A stretch of 64,000 nt of DNA from CAZMRQ01 sp964568795 (GCA_964568795.1 CAZMRQ010000003.1:4386-68385); one strand, 5' to 3'; positions 1-9,448 are shown, counted from the first letter of the stretch. Numbers and translations: made by a program. Notes: generated by a model from the letters alone, not told the origin.

Positions 1-10
1 GGTCTTCAAT

Positions 11-487
11 ATGTATCTTAAGATTTTGGCTTTGTTCTTTCTAGTGGGCTGTCAGCATACTACTCAACCAACAGTGCCGCTGATAACGCAAGAAACCAGT
101 GACCCATGTGCACAGATTGCTCAACACCATCTTGATGATGTCCAATGCCTGTCTCGCAATGATTCCTGGTATGTTTATGGTTCTGTTAAGAAAGAGTCCC
201 AGCAGGGAATCATAAAGCGTTTGGCACAGCACTACCCCATTAAGGCACATATTGTTACAAGAGAGCAAATGAGCCCGTCAGCGTGGCAAAGAGATGCTGC
301 GTTTGCTAAATCATTGCAAGAAAGGGCTAAGCGCGTAGTGGGTCGTGATGTAGGCATCAAAGTGGTGCATGATAAAGTTTTTTACCATTATGCGGGCATA
401 AAGACAAGAGAGCTTGCTCTGCACAAATCTTTTGTGGCTATGTCGATGAAAAAAAGATATATTAATATATTAGCGTTGGAATACTAA
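11..487 (+). CDS. Putative small lipoprotein, function unknown
   Basis: A 158-residue protein that I do not recognise. Its N-terminus is a short hydrophobic signal ending in a lipobox-like Leu-Val-Gly-Cys (Cys14), so it is probably exported and lipid-modified. The mature part is soluble-looking and basic, with four Cys including the lipobox one. It ends 2 bp before the M50 protease gene, so the two may be co-transcribed. The upstream region lies outside the window, so promoter and operon start cannot be judged. The lipoprotein call rests only on the signal; no function is inferred. Confidence 0.55.
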   Translation: MYLKILALFFLVGCQHTTQPTVPLITQETSDPCAQIAQHHLDDVQCLSRNDSWYVYGSVKKESQQGIIKRLAQHYPIKAHIVTREQMSPSAWQRDAAFAKSLQERAKRVVGRDVGIKVVHDKVFYHYAGIKTRELALHKSFVAMSMKKRYINILALEY

Positions 488-489
488 AT

Positions 490-1155
490 ATGGATCTCAT
501 GCAAAAAATAGTTATCTTTGCTGTCCCAGTCTTGTTTGCAGTCACTATGCATGAAATAGCCCATGGGTACATGGCTAAGTGGTTGGGAGATAGGACTGCT
601 TCGATTTTGGGTCGTCTAAGCTTGAACCCTATTAAACACATTGATCCAATGGGTACTGTTATTGTCCCGATTTTACTGGTGATGGCGGGTGGTTTTGTAT
701 TTGGCTGGGCCAAGCCAGTTCCGGTCAGTAGCCGCAATTTGAAAAAGCCTCTTCGTGACATGGCTATTATAGGTTTGGTTGGACCGCTATCTAATGTCAT
801 TATGGCTATTATTTGGGGTGTTTTGAGCAAGGTGAATGTTCTTATCGCCCATAAGTATCATCCCGAATGGACACAAGGGTTTCATATGATGTGTATGGTC
901 GGTATTCAGATTAACTTTGTATTGGCTTGGTTGAATATTCTTCCCCTGCCACCGTTGGATGGAGGGCATGTGCTATTGGCTCTAGTGCCAAGACGATTAG
1001 CCTATTACATTGAGAAAATAGAGCCAATAGGCATGTGGATACTGCTTGTTTTAATGTTTATGGGTATTTTGCCACTTTTACTACAGCAGCCAGTTGACTG
1101 GAGCTCGTATTATTTGATGAAAAAACTTGCAACATATAAATGGCTTAAACCATGA
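490..1155 (+). CDS. M50 (site-2 protease family) membrane metalloprotease
   Basis: Intramembrane zinc protease of the compact M50B type (YwhC/Rip2-like). The zinc motif HEIAH is at residues 21-25 in the first membrane segment, and the second metal-ligand motif, LPPLDGGH, is near residues 152-159 after an NILPLP turn. About five or six hydrophobic segments fill 221 residues, the usual size for the family, and there is no PDZ domain, so it is not the sigma-E protease RseP. It follows the lipoprotein gene by 2 bp. Substrate unknown. Family assignment is firm; the cellular role is not. Confidence 0.85.
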   Translation: MDLMQKIVIFAVPVLFAVTMHEIAHGYMAKWLGDRTASILGRLSLNPIKHIDPMGTVIVPILLVMAGGFVFGWAKPVPVSSRNLKKPLRDMAIIGLVGPLSNVIMAIIWGVLSKVNVLIAHKYHPEWTQGFHMMCMVGIQINFVLAWLNILPLPPLDGGHVLLALVPRRLAYYIEKIEPIGMWILLVLMFMGILPLLLQQPVDWSSYYLMKKLATYKWLKP

Positions 1156-1158
1156 AAT

Positions 1159-1231
1159 TGCCGCAGGACGGACTTGAACCCCCAACCTACTGATTACAAA
1201 TCAGTTGCACTACCAATTGTGCTACTGCGGC
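1159..1231 (-). tRNA. tRNA-Thr (anticodon UGU)
   Basis: Read on the minus strand this folds as a cloverleaf: acceptor GCCGCAG/CTGCGGC, D-stem GCAC/GTGC, anticodon stem ACTGA/TCAGT with loop TTTGTAA (anticodon TGT), T-loop TTCAAGT and discriminator A. CCA is not encoded. The T-stem GGGGG/CCGTC has one G-G mismatch and one G-T pair, which is unusual. The gene lies antisense to its neighbours, between the M50 protease and rsmI. Confidence 0.93.
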
Positions 1232-1287
1232 AATGAGCCCATTTTGCTGAAATTTTCAGTTCATGTCAATATCTGACGGAAAAATTT

Positions 1288-2118
1288 ATGAGTCAATCTG
1301 ATAAAACAGTGTATGTAGTAGCCACGCCTATGGGAAATCTCAGTGATTTGACTGAACGTGCTCGAGAGGTATTAGCTCAGGTTGATATTATTTGTGCAGA
1401 GCACCCACAGCATACAAAAAAGTTGATGCAAACATGTGGCATAGTCTCTGATGCCAAGTTTAAGTCGTGCCACCAGCATAATGAGAAAGCTGTTTGTCAA
1501 TGGCTTGAGCGAGGCACGTGGGGTTCAGTAGCGTTGGTTAGTGACGCTGGGACTCCAAATATTCATGATCCAGGTCAGCTACTCATAGAGAGAGCTTGGA
1601 TCAATGGCTGGCGTTTAGTGCCTGTGCCAGGGCCTAGTGCATTGACTTGTGCGCTATCTATCTGTGATGTTCCCACGCATCCATCATTGTTTGTTGGTTT
1701 TCTGCCAAGTCAATCTGCGGATAGGAAATCAGTATTACGTGGGTTGCAGCATGAGAAAATGTTGTTGGTTTTTTATGAGTCACCTCACCGTTTACAGAAG
1801 AGCCTCACTGATATGCAGAATGTTTTAGGTGATCGGATGCTTTGGCTTTGTCGGGAATTAACAAAAAAGTATGAGCAAATTGTGAGAGCTTCTTTGGCAG
1901 AGATTATTGAGCGAATTGATAAGGACATACCTCAGAAAGGAGAGTTTGTGCTGTTAGTCTCTGGCGCTGCAGATATCAAGAGAGATGACTCATGGCAGCA
2001 AGTGGCCCAAGATTTAGCACAGCATATGCCGCAAAGAGAAGTCATTGCATTCATGCAGAGGCACTTTAATTGTCGAAAAAATGAAGTCTACAATTTTCTT
2101 TTAAATAATGAGTTATAG
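1288..2118 (+). CDS. rsmI: 16S rRNA 2'-O-ribose C1402 methyltransferase RsmI
   Basis: SAM-dependent tetrapyrrole-methylase-fold enzyme that 2'-O-methylates C1402 in the 16S rRNA decoding centre. It begins with the family signature VATPMGNLSD and contains SDAGTP near residues 88-93, the VPVPGPSA loop and FYESPHR. Length 276 is normal. The usual EDTRHT-like motif reads AEHPQHT, and the usual SDAGTPLISDPG has Asn and His substitutions, so the active-site neighbourhood is slightly divergent. Position just upstream of rnpB is the common gammaproteobacterial arrangement. Confidence 0.95.
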   Translation: MSQSDKTVYVVATPMGNLSDLTERAREVLAQVDIICAEHPQHTKKLMQTCGIVSDAKFKSCHQHNEKAVCQWLERGTWGSVALVSDAGTPNIHDPGQLLIERAWINGWRLVPVPGPSALTCALSICDVPTHPSLFVGFLPSQSADRKSVLRGLQHEKMLLVFYESPHRLQKSLTDMQNVLGDRMLWLCRELTKKYEQIVRASLAEIIERIDKDIPQKGEFVLLVSGAADIKRDDSWQQVAQDLAQHMPQREVIAFMQRHFNCRKNEVYNFLLNNEL

Positions 2119-2253
2119 GTTCTTGCATAATTACATTATAATAAGTATACTTTATATTCTTGTGCCGTGTTCGATGCTGTTGTATCTGATTGCCTTTTTG
2201 GGTATGCGCCAGTTGGTTTTGTATTCTGAGTCTGACTTTAGGTAATGAGGTAC

Positions 2254-2282
2254 TGGAGATAGTCGAGACTATGTGTTAGTAT
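2254..2282 (+). promoter_or_regulatory. Probable rnpB promoter with overlapping palindrome
   Basis: An extended -10 (TGTTAGTAT, hexamer 2277-2282) lies 7 nt before the inferred 5' end of RNase P RNA at 2290, with a weak -35 (TGGAGA, 2254-2259) at 17-nt spacing. The inverted repeat ATAGTC-GA-GACTAT (2259-2272) sits between the hexamers and could be an operator or chance. Placement relative to the RNA is the main support. Confidence 0.45.
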
Positions 2283-2289
2283 GTGGTTA

Positions 2290-2617
2290 GAAGTCAGTCT
2301 TGCAGTCGCTGATTTATCAGAGGAAAGTCCGGGCTCCAAGAGCAAGGTGCCAGGTAACACCTGGACAGTGTGAACTGATGGCCAGTGCCACAGAAAATAT
2401 ACCGCCTTATTTAGGTAAGGGTGAAAAGGTGTGGTAAGAGCACACCGCATGGTTGGCAACAATCATGGCAAGGTAAACCCCACCTGGAGCAAGACCAAGT
2501 AGGACCGTATACGCTGCTCGCGTTGGTTCGGGTTGGTTGCTTGAGCACAATGGCGACATTGTGCCTAGATAGATGACTGCACACGACAGAACCCGGCTTA
2601 TAGGCTGACTTTCACTT
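2290..2617 (+). ncRNA. rnpB: RNase P RNA, bacterial type A
   Basis: Catalytic RNA that matures the 5' ends of tRNAs. The conserved cores are plain: GAGGAAAGTCCGGGCTCC in the 5' part, GGTGCCAGGTAA, GGGTGAAAAGGTG, the AGAGCACACCGC segment, and near the 3' end ACAGAACCCGGCTTAT. The terminal helix P1 pairs GAAGTCAGTC at 2290 with GGCTGACTTTC near 2603-2613. At about 328 nt it is shorter than the 377-nt E. coli RNA, mainly because the P3 and P12 regions are trimmed. The ends are set from P1 pairing and may be a few nucleotides off. Confidence 0.96.
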
Positions 2618-2629
2618 AAGGAAGATGAT

Positions 2630-3787
2630 TTGGAAAATGCGTTTTTACATTCAATGTTTTTAATCTTTGTTGGAGCAGCACTGCTGGCGACGCTTGCCCT
2701 GTGGACACGGCAAAGCCTTATGGTTTCTTATATGTTTCTGGGGGTTATTATCGGTCCTTTAGGTGTCGGTTGGGTTGCTGATGCTGCTGTGATTCAGGAA
2801 ATTGGCGATATCGGCATTTTGTTTCTCCTTTTTCTACTAGGACTTCATCTTGATCCCCGTAATCTGCTGGATTCACTAAAAAAGAGCTTAGTTGTGGGGT
2901 TTGTTAGTTCACTGGTTTTCTTTGCCTCCGGTGTTGTGTTTGCACGATTGTTTGGTTTTGCATGGTTTGACTCACTCATTATTGGTATGGCGATGGTCTT
3001 TTCGAGTACCATTATTTCATTGAAGTTAATGCCTTCAAATACGTTGCACTCCAAAGACATGGGTGAAATGTTGATCAGTGTGTTATTGATTCAGGATTTA
3101 ATCGCTATATTTGTTCTGCTCATACTTCAAGGGTTGGGTCGTGAATCACTTAGTTGGATGGATATTAATCTCATTGCGGTAACCATCCCTGGGTTTTTAT
3201 TATTCTCCTTCTTGGCTGAGCGCTATTTGGTGCAGCCTTTGGTGTCACGGTTTGGTGCTATGCGTGAGTATCTTTTCTTGATTGCTATTGCCTGGTGCGT
3301 GGGGATGTCAGAGTTAGCAGCGAGTCTAAATTTAACCGATGAGGTTGGTGCGTTTATAGCCGGAATAGCCATTGCTGCTGATAGTGGTTTTTCTATCTAT
3401 CTGGCCGAAGCGATGAAACCAGTGCGGGATTTCTTTTTGGTGCTCTTTTTCTTCTCTGTTGGGGCTAGTTTTAGCTTGCCCTCCATCGAGTTGATTTGGC
3501 TTCCTTGCTTGGTGATCTCAGCATGCATGTTGTTTCTTAAGCCATGGGTCTTTAGTTTCTTGAGTCGAACTGTCAGTGGTGCACGCCAAAAGGCTATGGA
3601 ATTAGGCTGTCGATTGGGGCAAATTAGTGAGTTTTCTTTGCTTATTGCGTACGTGGCCATGAATTATCAGCTTATTTCATTGCGCGCATCAGCACTCATT
3701 CAAGGGGTGGCTATGCTCACATTTGTGTTCTCATCTTTCTGGGTAGTGCGCCGGTATGAAACACCAATTGGTGAGATTCGTTCGTAA
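2630..3787 (+). CDS. CPA2-family cation:proton antiporter (KefB/KefC-like membrane domain)
   Basis: A 385-residue integral membrane protein with about 12 hydrophobic segments and the Na+/H+-exchanger fold typical of KefB/C and YbaL. Family features include the GPLGVGW loop, the LFLLFLLGL segment, the FSSTIISLK motif and the acidic LLIQDL in the central core. It lacks a C-terminal RCK/TrkA-N domain, so it is an antiporter core only. The start is TTG at 2630 with AAGGAAG seven bases upstream; no in-frame ATG is closer to the family start. It lies directly after rnpB. The ion (K+ or Na+) cannot be read from sequence. Confidence 0.82.
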   Translation: MENAFLHSMFLIFVGAALLATLALWTRQSLMVSYMFLGVIIGPLGVGWVADAAVIQEIGDIGILFLLFLLGLHLDPRNLLDSLKKSLVVGFVSSLVFFASGVVFARLFGFAWFDSLIIGMAMVFSSTIISLKLMPSNTLHSKDMGEMLISVLLIQDLIAIFVLLILQGLGRESLSWMDINLIAVTIPGFLLFSFLAERYLVQPLVSRFGAMREYLFLIAIAWCVGMSELAASLNLTDEVGAFIAGIAIAADSGFSIYLAEAMKPVRDFFLVLFFFSVGASFSLPSIELIWLPCLVISACMLFLKPWVFSFLSRTVSGARQKAMELGCRLGQISEFSLLIAYVAMNYQLISLRASALIQGVAMLTFVFSSFWVVRRYETPIGEIRS

Positions 3788-3815
3788 CCGCTGACTTAGA
3801 TAATCAAGGGATGTT

Positions 3816-3843
3816 TTGTTTGCCTGATTAGACTCAAGATAAT
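3816..3843 (+). promoter_or_regulatory. Possible promoter of the pyruvate dehydrogenase operon
   Basis: TTGTTT (3816-3821) and GATAAT (3838-3843) are separated by 16 nt and would give a leader of about 60 nt before the aceE ATG. The -10 matches 5 of 6 consensus positions; the -35 is poor. No regulator site is recognised. Confidence 0.35.
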
Positions 3844-3910
3844 GCTATCTAGACATATCACTGAACTCCATGCATAATGCTTGTAATCATGACGGAGCAC
3901 ACAATCGAGC

Positions 3911-6544
3911 ATGGATGATTATAGGGTAATATTACAGAGCGAAAAGCAGGAGTGGCAAGATGCGCTTGCTGACTTTTCCCGTCGTCATGGGTCTGATCAA
4001 TCTCAACTATTGCTGAAGCAACTCCTGTCTTCCTGGTCTCAGAAAGAACAACACAACTTGCGCAGTTGTGTGACTTATTATCAGAATACTTCTTTGCCCA
4101 ATCTCCCATTTGGTGTCAGCCGCTCATCCATTGCCGAGCAACTCGCTGGTTGGATAAGCTGGAACACGGTGTGTATGGTTGCCAAGGCCAATAGGCAAGA
4201 GAGCGCCCTTGGAGGCCATTTCGCGACATACCAGTCAGTTAAAGATTTGTATGAAGTGGGTTTTGATTATTTTTTTCGTGGAGACAGTGATACGCAACTG
4301 GGTGATTTAATTTACTATCAAGGCCACAGTATTACAGGGGTGTATGCGCGCTCTTTTCTCGAGGGACGTTTCCAAGAAAGCCAATTAGAAAACTACCGAC
4401 GAGAGACACAAGGACAAGGGCTCAGTTCGTATCCGCACCCTTGGTTGATGCCAGGTTATTGGCAATTTCCAACAGTCTCTATGGGTCTGGGTCCTGCTAT
4501 GGCCATTCATCAAGCACGGTTGCTGTCGTATTTAGAGTCACGTCGTTTGCTGCCAAAAAGTGACAGACGTGTGTGGGCTTTCAGTGGTGATGGAGAAATG
4601 CTGGAACCAGAATCAACAGGATTACTGCGAACTGCAGCAAGAGACCAGTTAAATAGACTTGTCTTTGTGGTCAGTTGCAATTTACTGGAGTTAGATGGGT
4701 TGGTTTGCCCTAATAATCAAGTTATTACTGAGCTAGAGGGTGTTTTTATTGGTGCTGGTTGGCGCGTCATTAAAATTATCTGGAATAGCCATTGGGAAGC
4801 GCTTTTCATTAAGGAGCAAACAGGGCAATTGCAACAATTGATGACCGAGTTGGTGGATGGTGAATTACAGAACATTACTATTAAAGGAGTGGCTTACCTT
4901 CAACAGCTAATCAAAGACAGATGCCCTGAATTAGAAGAATGGGTTGATGCACAGCCAGAGAATGTATGGGAGTCTCTTGGGAGTGCAGGCCATGACTGGG
5001 TCAAAATACATCAAGCATACTTAGCTGCAGCCCATGAGACAGATCGTCCAGTGTGCATTTTAGCAAAGACCGTCAAAGGGTGTGGATTAGGAGCAGGCAT
5101 TGAGTCTGTGAATAGTGTTCATAGTAAGAAGGCACTGAATCCTGATGAGTTAGTACGTTTGGGCCGGCAATGGCAAGTTCCTTTAACAGATGAAAAGATG
5201 AAACAAGCATGTTTCTATCACCCGGGGTTAGATCATCCCAGCATAGCGTATATGCGTGATAAACGTGCTAAACTTGGCGGCTCTATCCCAGCACGTGATT
5301 CAAGTTGCAAGTCCTTGCCAGTTTGTTCAATGGCAGTATTTTCTTTATTGCTTAATAAGAGCCAACGCCCTATGTCAACGACAAAAGCGGTGGTTAGGTG
5401 CCTTGGCTCTTTGCTCAGGCAGCCTGATTTTCGCGAGTTGATCGTTCCCATCGTACCAGATGAGGCCAGAACTTTTGGTATGGAAGGTCTTTTTAAGCAG
5501 ATTGGTATTTATGCACCTGGCGGTCAACAATATACGCCACATGATATTGATAATATAGCTGGCTATCGTGAGGCCACAGATGGTCAATTTATCCAAGAAG
5601 GTTTATGTGAGGCAGGGGGTATTGCCACATGGATTGCGGCTGCAACAGCCTATGCCCATCATAAGGTTCCGCTGATCCCTTTTTATGTTTTTTATTCCAT
5701 GTTTGGTTTTCAACGCATTGGCGATTTTATCTGGGCTGCTGCAGACAGTCGGGCACGCGGATTTCTCATAGGTGCAACATCCGGGCGGACAACCCTTGAG
5801 GGTGAAGGTTTACAGCATAACGATGGACACAGTCATGTTTTATCAAGTGTTGTGCCACGTTGTGTTTCGTATGATCCTTGCTTTGCGTATGAGTGTGCCG
5901 TGATTATACAGCATGGTCTTAAACGCATGTATACAGATCAAGAGGATGTTTTCTATTATATGACCGTGATGAATGAAAGTTATGAGCATCCTGCAATACT
6001 TGAGGGCGCAGAACAAGGCATTATAAAAGGCATGTATAGTTTGGATGAGCAACAAGATCCTGACATTCATTTTCTAGCCTCAGGTGCAATACTGCGAGAG
6101 TCGATGAAAGCTGCAGCATGGATGAAGGCCAAAGGCATTCGCGTCAAATTATGGAGCGTCACAAGCTTTACTGAGCTAAGAAGAGAAGGGCTAAAGTGTG
6201 AGCGTGATCGTCTTATAAGAAAGCAGAATGAAAAAAGTTGGACAAGTGATTGCCTACAAGATGGCAAGCCCGTTGTGGCAGCCTCAGATTATATGCGTAG
6301 TGTGGCAGATCAAATAAGGTTTTTAGTCCCAGGAGATTATGCGGTGTGTGGTACAGATGGCTTTGGTCGCAGTGATTCGCGTGAGCGGATGCGTGATTAT
6401 TTTGAAGTATCAAGCAATTATATATGTTGGGTGGCTATTGATTCATTACTTCGTACCGGTATAATCAAGCACAAGAAAGCTGCCATGTGGCAGTCAGAGT
6501 GTGCTATTGATGTCAATAAGCCTAATCCAGCGGAGTATGCTTGA
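3911..6544 (+). CDS. aceE: Pyruvate dehydrogenase E1 component, homodimeric type
   Basis: Thiamine-diphosphate enzyme that decarboxylates pyruvate and passes the acetyl group to the E2 lipoyl arm. At 877 residues it matches the single-chain AceE type (E. coli 887). The ThDP-binding motif starts at GDGEMLEPES around residue 225 and runs to SCNLLELDG; the substrate-side TVKGCGLGAG and the transketolase-like C-terminal half (GATSGRTTLEGEGLQHNDGHS split over two turns) are present. Its stop overlaps the aceF start (TGATG), indicating translational coupling. Only weak Shine-Dalgarno-like bases precede the ATG. Confidence 0.95.
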   Translation: MDDYRVILQSEKQEWQDALADFSRRHGSDQSQLLLKQLLSSWSQKEQHNLRSCVTYYQNTSLPNLPFGVSRSSIAEQLAGWISWNTVCMVAKANRQESALGGHFATYQSVKDLYEVGFDYFFRGDSDTQLGDLIYYQGHSITGVYARSFLEGRFQESQLENYRRETQGQGLSSYPHPWLMPGYWQFPTVSMGLGPAMAIHQARLLSYLESRRLLPKSDRRVWAFSGDGEMLEPESTGLLRTAARDQLNRLVFVVSCNLLELDGLVCPNNQVITELEGVFIGAGWRVIKIIWNSHWEALFIKEQTGQLQQLMTELVDGELQNITIKGVAYLQQLIKDRCPELEEWVDAQPENVWESLGSAGHDWVKIHQAYLAAAHETDRPVCILAKTVKGCGLGAGIESVNSVHSKKALNPDELVRLGRQWQVPLTDEKMKQACFYHPGLDHPSIAYMRDKRAKLGGSIPARDSSCKSLPVCSMAVFSLLLNKSQRPMSTTKAVVRCLGSLLRQPDFRELIVPIVPDEARTFGMEGLFKQIGIYAPGGQQYTPHDIDNIAGYREATDGQFIQEGLCEAGGIATWIAAATAYAHHKVPLIPFYVFYSMFGFQRIGDFIWAAADSRARGFLIGATSGRTTLEGEGLQHNDGHSHVLSSVVPRCVSYDPCFAYECAVIIQHGLKRMYTDQEDVFYYMTVMNESYEHPAILEGAEQGIIKGMYSLDEQQDPDIHFLASGAILRESMKAAAWMKAKGIRVKLWSVTSFTELRREGLKCERDRLIRKQNEKSWTSDCLQDGKPVVAASDYMRSVADQIRFLVPGDYAVCGTDGFGRSDSRERMRDYFEVSSNYICWVAIDSLLRTGIIKHKKAAMWQSECAIDVNKPNPAEYA

Positions 6545-8058
6545 TGGATAGAAATAAACAAACGAAAAATATCTGTGTTCCTGATATTGCAGGGACAATA
6601 TCTGTCGCTGAGATATTGATCAAGACAAGTGAACATGTGAGCAAAGATCAGCCATTGGCGGTGTTGGAGTCAGATAAGGCTGCTTTGGAATTGACGGCTT
6701 CTTGTCCTGGGCAGATCACAGCAATTCACGTTAGCCAGGGAGAAGAGGTGACTGCGGGTCAACAGTTTTGTGAGATACTGCTGACTGATCAGTCAGAGAA
6801 AGCAAAAGAGCTTCAATGCACTTTTCCTGACTTAGGCTCTCAGACTTCTCAGGTGGTAGAAGTGCATAAGTCTCCGGGGGACCACGTGGATAAAAATGAA
6901 GCTATTTGCACGTGTGAAAGTGAAAAGGCAGTGATGGAAGTGCCGGCCCCTCAAGCAGGAAAGCTGATCGAGGTATTTATTCAAGTAGGTGACCAAGCAA
7001 CGGCGGGTCAGCCAATGTGTTCCATAGAAAGCGATCAGGTCACAGAGTCTCCTGCTAAAAAAATACCGCAGAAAGCTGTGGATCAGTCCATTGCTAAAGA
7101 AATGCCGCAGAAAGCTGTGGATCAGTCAATTGATTTAGGAAAACAGAAGCGATACAAACAAGTGGCTGCAGGACCAGCTGTTCGGCATTTGGCTACCGAG
7201 TTCGGCATTGATTTAAACGAAGTGGCTGGGAGCGGGTATAAAGGGCGTATTACCTCTACGGATCTGAAGTCATACAACCGGCAAAGGCTCTCTTCAACGA
7301 CAGCCAAGCTATCACCTCCAAGCATTGATTTTAGTCGTTGGGGCGCTGTACGTCATGAAAAGCTTCACCGTATAAGGCGTGCTTCTGCTGAGCATTTGAC
7401 TATGTGTGCCACTATTCCACAAGTGACTCAGTTTTTTGAATGTGATTTGACAGTTCTTGAAGCCTTCAGAAAAGAGTGCAAAAAAGAAATCAAACAGATC
7501 AGGGTCACACCGTTAATATTTTTTATAAAAGCCCTTTCGGCAGTATGTCAGAAGTACCCACGATTTAATGCCAGTTTATCTGCAGATGGACACGAATTAA
7601 TTTTAAAAGAATATTTTAATGTGGGTATAGCTATTGATACGCCTGATGGTTTGGTGGTCGGCGTTATTCATAATATAGCTGAATTGAGCTTATGGCAGTT
7701 GGCTGACCATATTCAGAACTTAAGTCATCAGGCTCGCGAGAAAGGTTTGACTCCGCAGCAAATGCAAGGGGGATGTATGACTCTCTCATCATTAGGGGGA
7801 ATTGGAGGGCAGTACTTTACCCCCATAGTCAATGTTCCGGAGGTAGCTATATTAGGGATAGGCAAAGCAGAACATAAACCAGTTTTACAAGAGGGGCAAT
7901 GGGTGCCACGGTATATGGTGCCTATGGCATTGAGTTATGATCACAGGGTCATTGATGGAGCAGATGCAGCACGCTTTGTGGTAGCAATGACAGAAGAAAT
8001 AAACAGTATGAGTGCCAGTTGCACATTGGCAAGTTTTAAGGAGGGGAAAAATGGTTGA
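6544..8058 (+). CDS. aceF: Pyruvate dehydrogenase E2, dihydrolipoamide acetyltransferase
   Basis: Core acetyltransferase of the PDH complex. Two N-terminal lipoyl domains carry the lipoylated lysines in ESDKAALEL (Lys45) and ESEKAVMEV (Lys128). A linker contains a 13-codon tandem repeat (KIPQKAVDQSIAK then EMPQKAVDQSIDL). The E3-binding domain is at about 208-244 (AAGPAVRHLATEFGID), and the catalytic domain ends with the DHRVIDG active-site motif near residue 467. The ATG at 6544 overlaps the aceE stop and is preferred to the TTG one codon earlier. It overlaps lpd by 8 bp. Confidence 0.95.
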   Translation: MDRNKQTKNICVPDIAGTISVAEILIKTSEHVSKDQPLAVLESDKAALELTASCPGQITAIHVSQGEEVTAGQQFCEILLTDQSEKAKELQCTFPDLGSQTSQVVEVHKSPGDHVDKNEAICTCESEKAVMEVPAPQAGKLIEVFIQVGDQATAGQPMCSIESDQVTESPAKKIPQKAVDQSIAKEMPQKAVDQSIDLGKQKRYKQVAAGPAVRHLATEFGIDLNEVAGSGYKGRITSTDLKSYNRQRLSSTTAKLSPPSIDFSRWGAVRHEKLHRIRRASAEHLTMCATIPQVTQFFECDLTVLEAFRKECKKEIKQIRVTPLIFFIKALSAVCQKYPRFNASLSADGHELILKEYFNVGIAIDTPDGLVVGVIHNIAELSLWQLADHIQNLSHQAREKGLTPQQMQGGCMTLSSLGGIGGQYFTPIVNVPEVAILGIGKAEHKPVLQEGQWVPRYMVPMALSYDHRVIDGADAARFVVAMTEEINSMSASCTLASFKEGKNG

Positions 8059-9448
8059 ACAAGTAAAGACAGATTTAGTCGTTATTGGCAGTGGTCCTGG
8101 GGGTATGGCATGTGCCTACCGTGCAGCTGATTTAGGGATGAAAGTGACGATGGTTGAGCAAAGTGATGCATTGGGAGGGATCTGCTTGAATGTCGGTTGT
8201 ATCCCATCAAAAGCTTTATTACACACAGCTCAGTGTATCAATGATATGAAAAAACTAGCGGATAAGGGTGTGGTGGTTGATCAGCCCAAAATTGATGCAA
8301 GTAAACTGCATCAATGGGTCAAAGATGAAGTGATACATCGTTTAAACAAAGGTGTTGAATTCCTTGCCAAAAAACGCCAGGTTCAGGTAGTGCGTGGTCA
8401 TGCCACATTTCTCGATAATAAAACTTTGAAAGTGGCTGGGGATAAGCAAGAATACCAGGTATTGTTTGATAAAGCTGTGATAGCAGTCGGTTCTCGCCCA
8501 GTAACACTCGATTCACTGCCACGAGATGAGCGCATATTCGATTCCACTGGGGCTTTAGAGCTTAACCGCATTAGTGGTCGCATGCTTGTGCTTGGTGGAG
8601 GCATCATTGGTTGTGAAATGGCTAATGTGTATCAAGCGTTGGGGGTTGAAGTAACCATTTGTGAAATGATGGACACGATTATGTTGGGCGTGGATAAAGA
8701 CTGTGTCAAAGCATGCCGTCAAATCTTTACTTCGCGTGGCATCCGCATATTGGAAGCCACAAAAGTCAGTCAAGTGAAAGCATCTAAAAAGGGTCTTAGC
8801 GTTGTGTTAGAGTCTAAGAAAGGCAAAGAGACAGAAGAGTTTGATCAGATAATGGTGAGTATTGGAAGACGCCCAAATGGAGACCTGATTGGTGCAGAGC
8901 ATGCTGGGATTGTATTAAGTGAAAAAGGTGCAGTTCAAGTCAATCAGCAATTGCAAACGTCACAACCACATATCTATGCCATTGGTGATGTGACCGGGAA
9001 AAATCTGGCACATGAGGCTACTGCTATGGGTCATGTATGTGCTGAAATCATGGTCGGCAAGAGAAAAAGTTATGCTCAGCCGGTTATTCCATCTGTTGCC
9101 TACACAGATCCGGAAGTTGCGTGGGCCGGGGTGACAGAGGCTCAAGCTAAAGAGGCAAATATTCCATATAAGGTGGCCTTTTTCCCTTGGCAAGCCAGTG
9201 GTCGTTCGTTAAGCCAAGGCCGCTCTGAAGGGTTGACAAAACTGTTAGTCCACTCTCAGCACCAGACAATCATTGGTGCAGCTATAGTAGGGCCCCATGC
9301 TGGGGAGCTAATTGGTGAGTGTGTGTTGGCTATGGAAATGGGCTGTGACATTGAAGATTTGGCGTTAACAGTTCACCCTCATCCTACTTTCTCTGAGTCG
9401 ATAGCATTGGCTGCAGAGAACTATTTAGGCACTATTACAGATCTGTGA
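8051..9448 (+). CDS. lpd: Dihydrolipoamide dehydrogenase (E3)
   Basis: FAD/NAD disulfide oxidoreductase that reoxidises the E2 lipoyl groups. The FAD site GSGPGG is at the N-terminus; the redox pair is Cys45/Cys50 in GGICLNVGCIPSK; the NAD site GGGIIGCE, the second FAD motif AIGDVTG and the C-terminal HPHPTFSE with the catalytic His are present. The ATG at 8051 follows a strong AAGGAGGGG inside the end of aceF and gives the usual N-terminus; longer in-frame starts would add non-homologous residues. It could also serve other lipoyl complexes. Confidence 0.96.
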   Translation: MVEQVKTDLVVIGSGPGGMACAYRAADLGMKVTMVEQSDALGGICLNVGCIPSKALLHTAQCINDMKKLADKGVVVDQPKIDASKLHQWVKDEVIHRLNKGVEFLAKKRQVQVVRGHATFLDNKTLKVAGDKQEYQVLFDKAVIAVGSRPVTLDSLPRDERIFDSTGALELNRISGRMLVLGGGIIGCEMANVYQALGVEVTICEMMDTIMLGVDKDCVKACRQIFTSRGIRILEATKVSQVKASKKGLSVVLESKKGKETEEFDQIMVSIGRRPNGDLIGAEHAGIVLSEKGAVQVNQQLQTSQPHIYAIGDVTGKNLAHEATAMGHVCAEIMVGKRKSYAQPVIPSVAYTDPEVAWAGVTEAQAKEANIPYKVAFFPWQASGRSLSQGRSEGLTKLLVHSQHQTIIGAAIVGPHAGELIGECVLAMEMGCDIEDLALTVHPHPTFSESIALAAENYLGTITDL

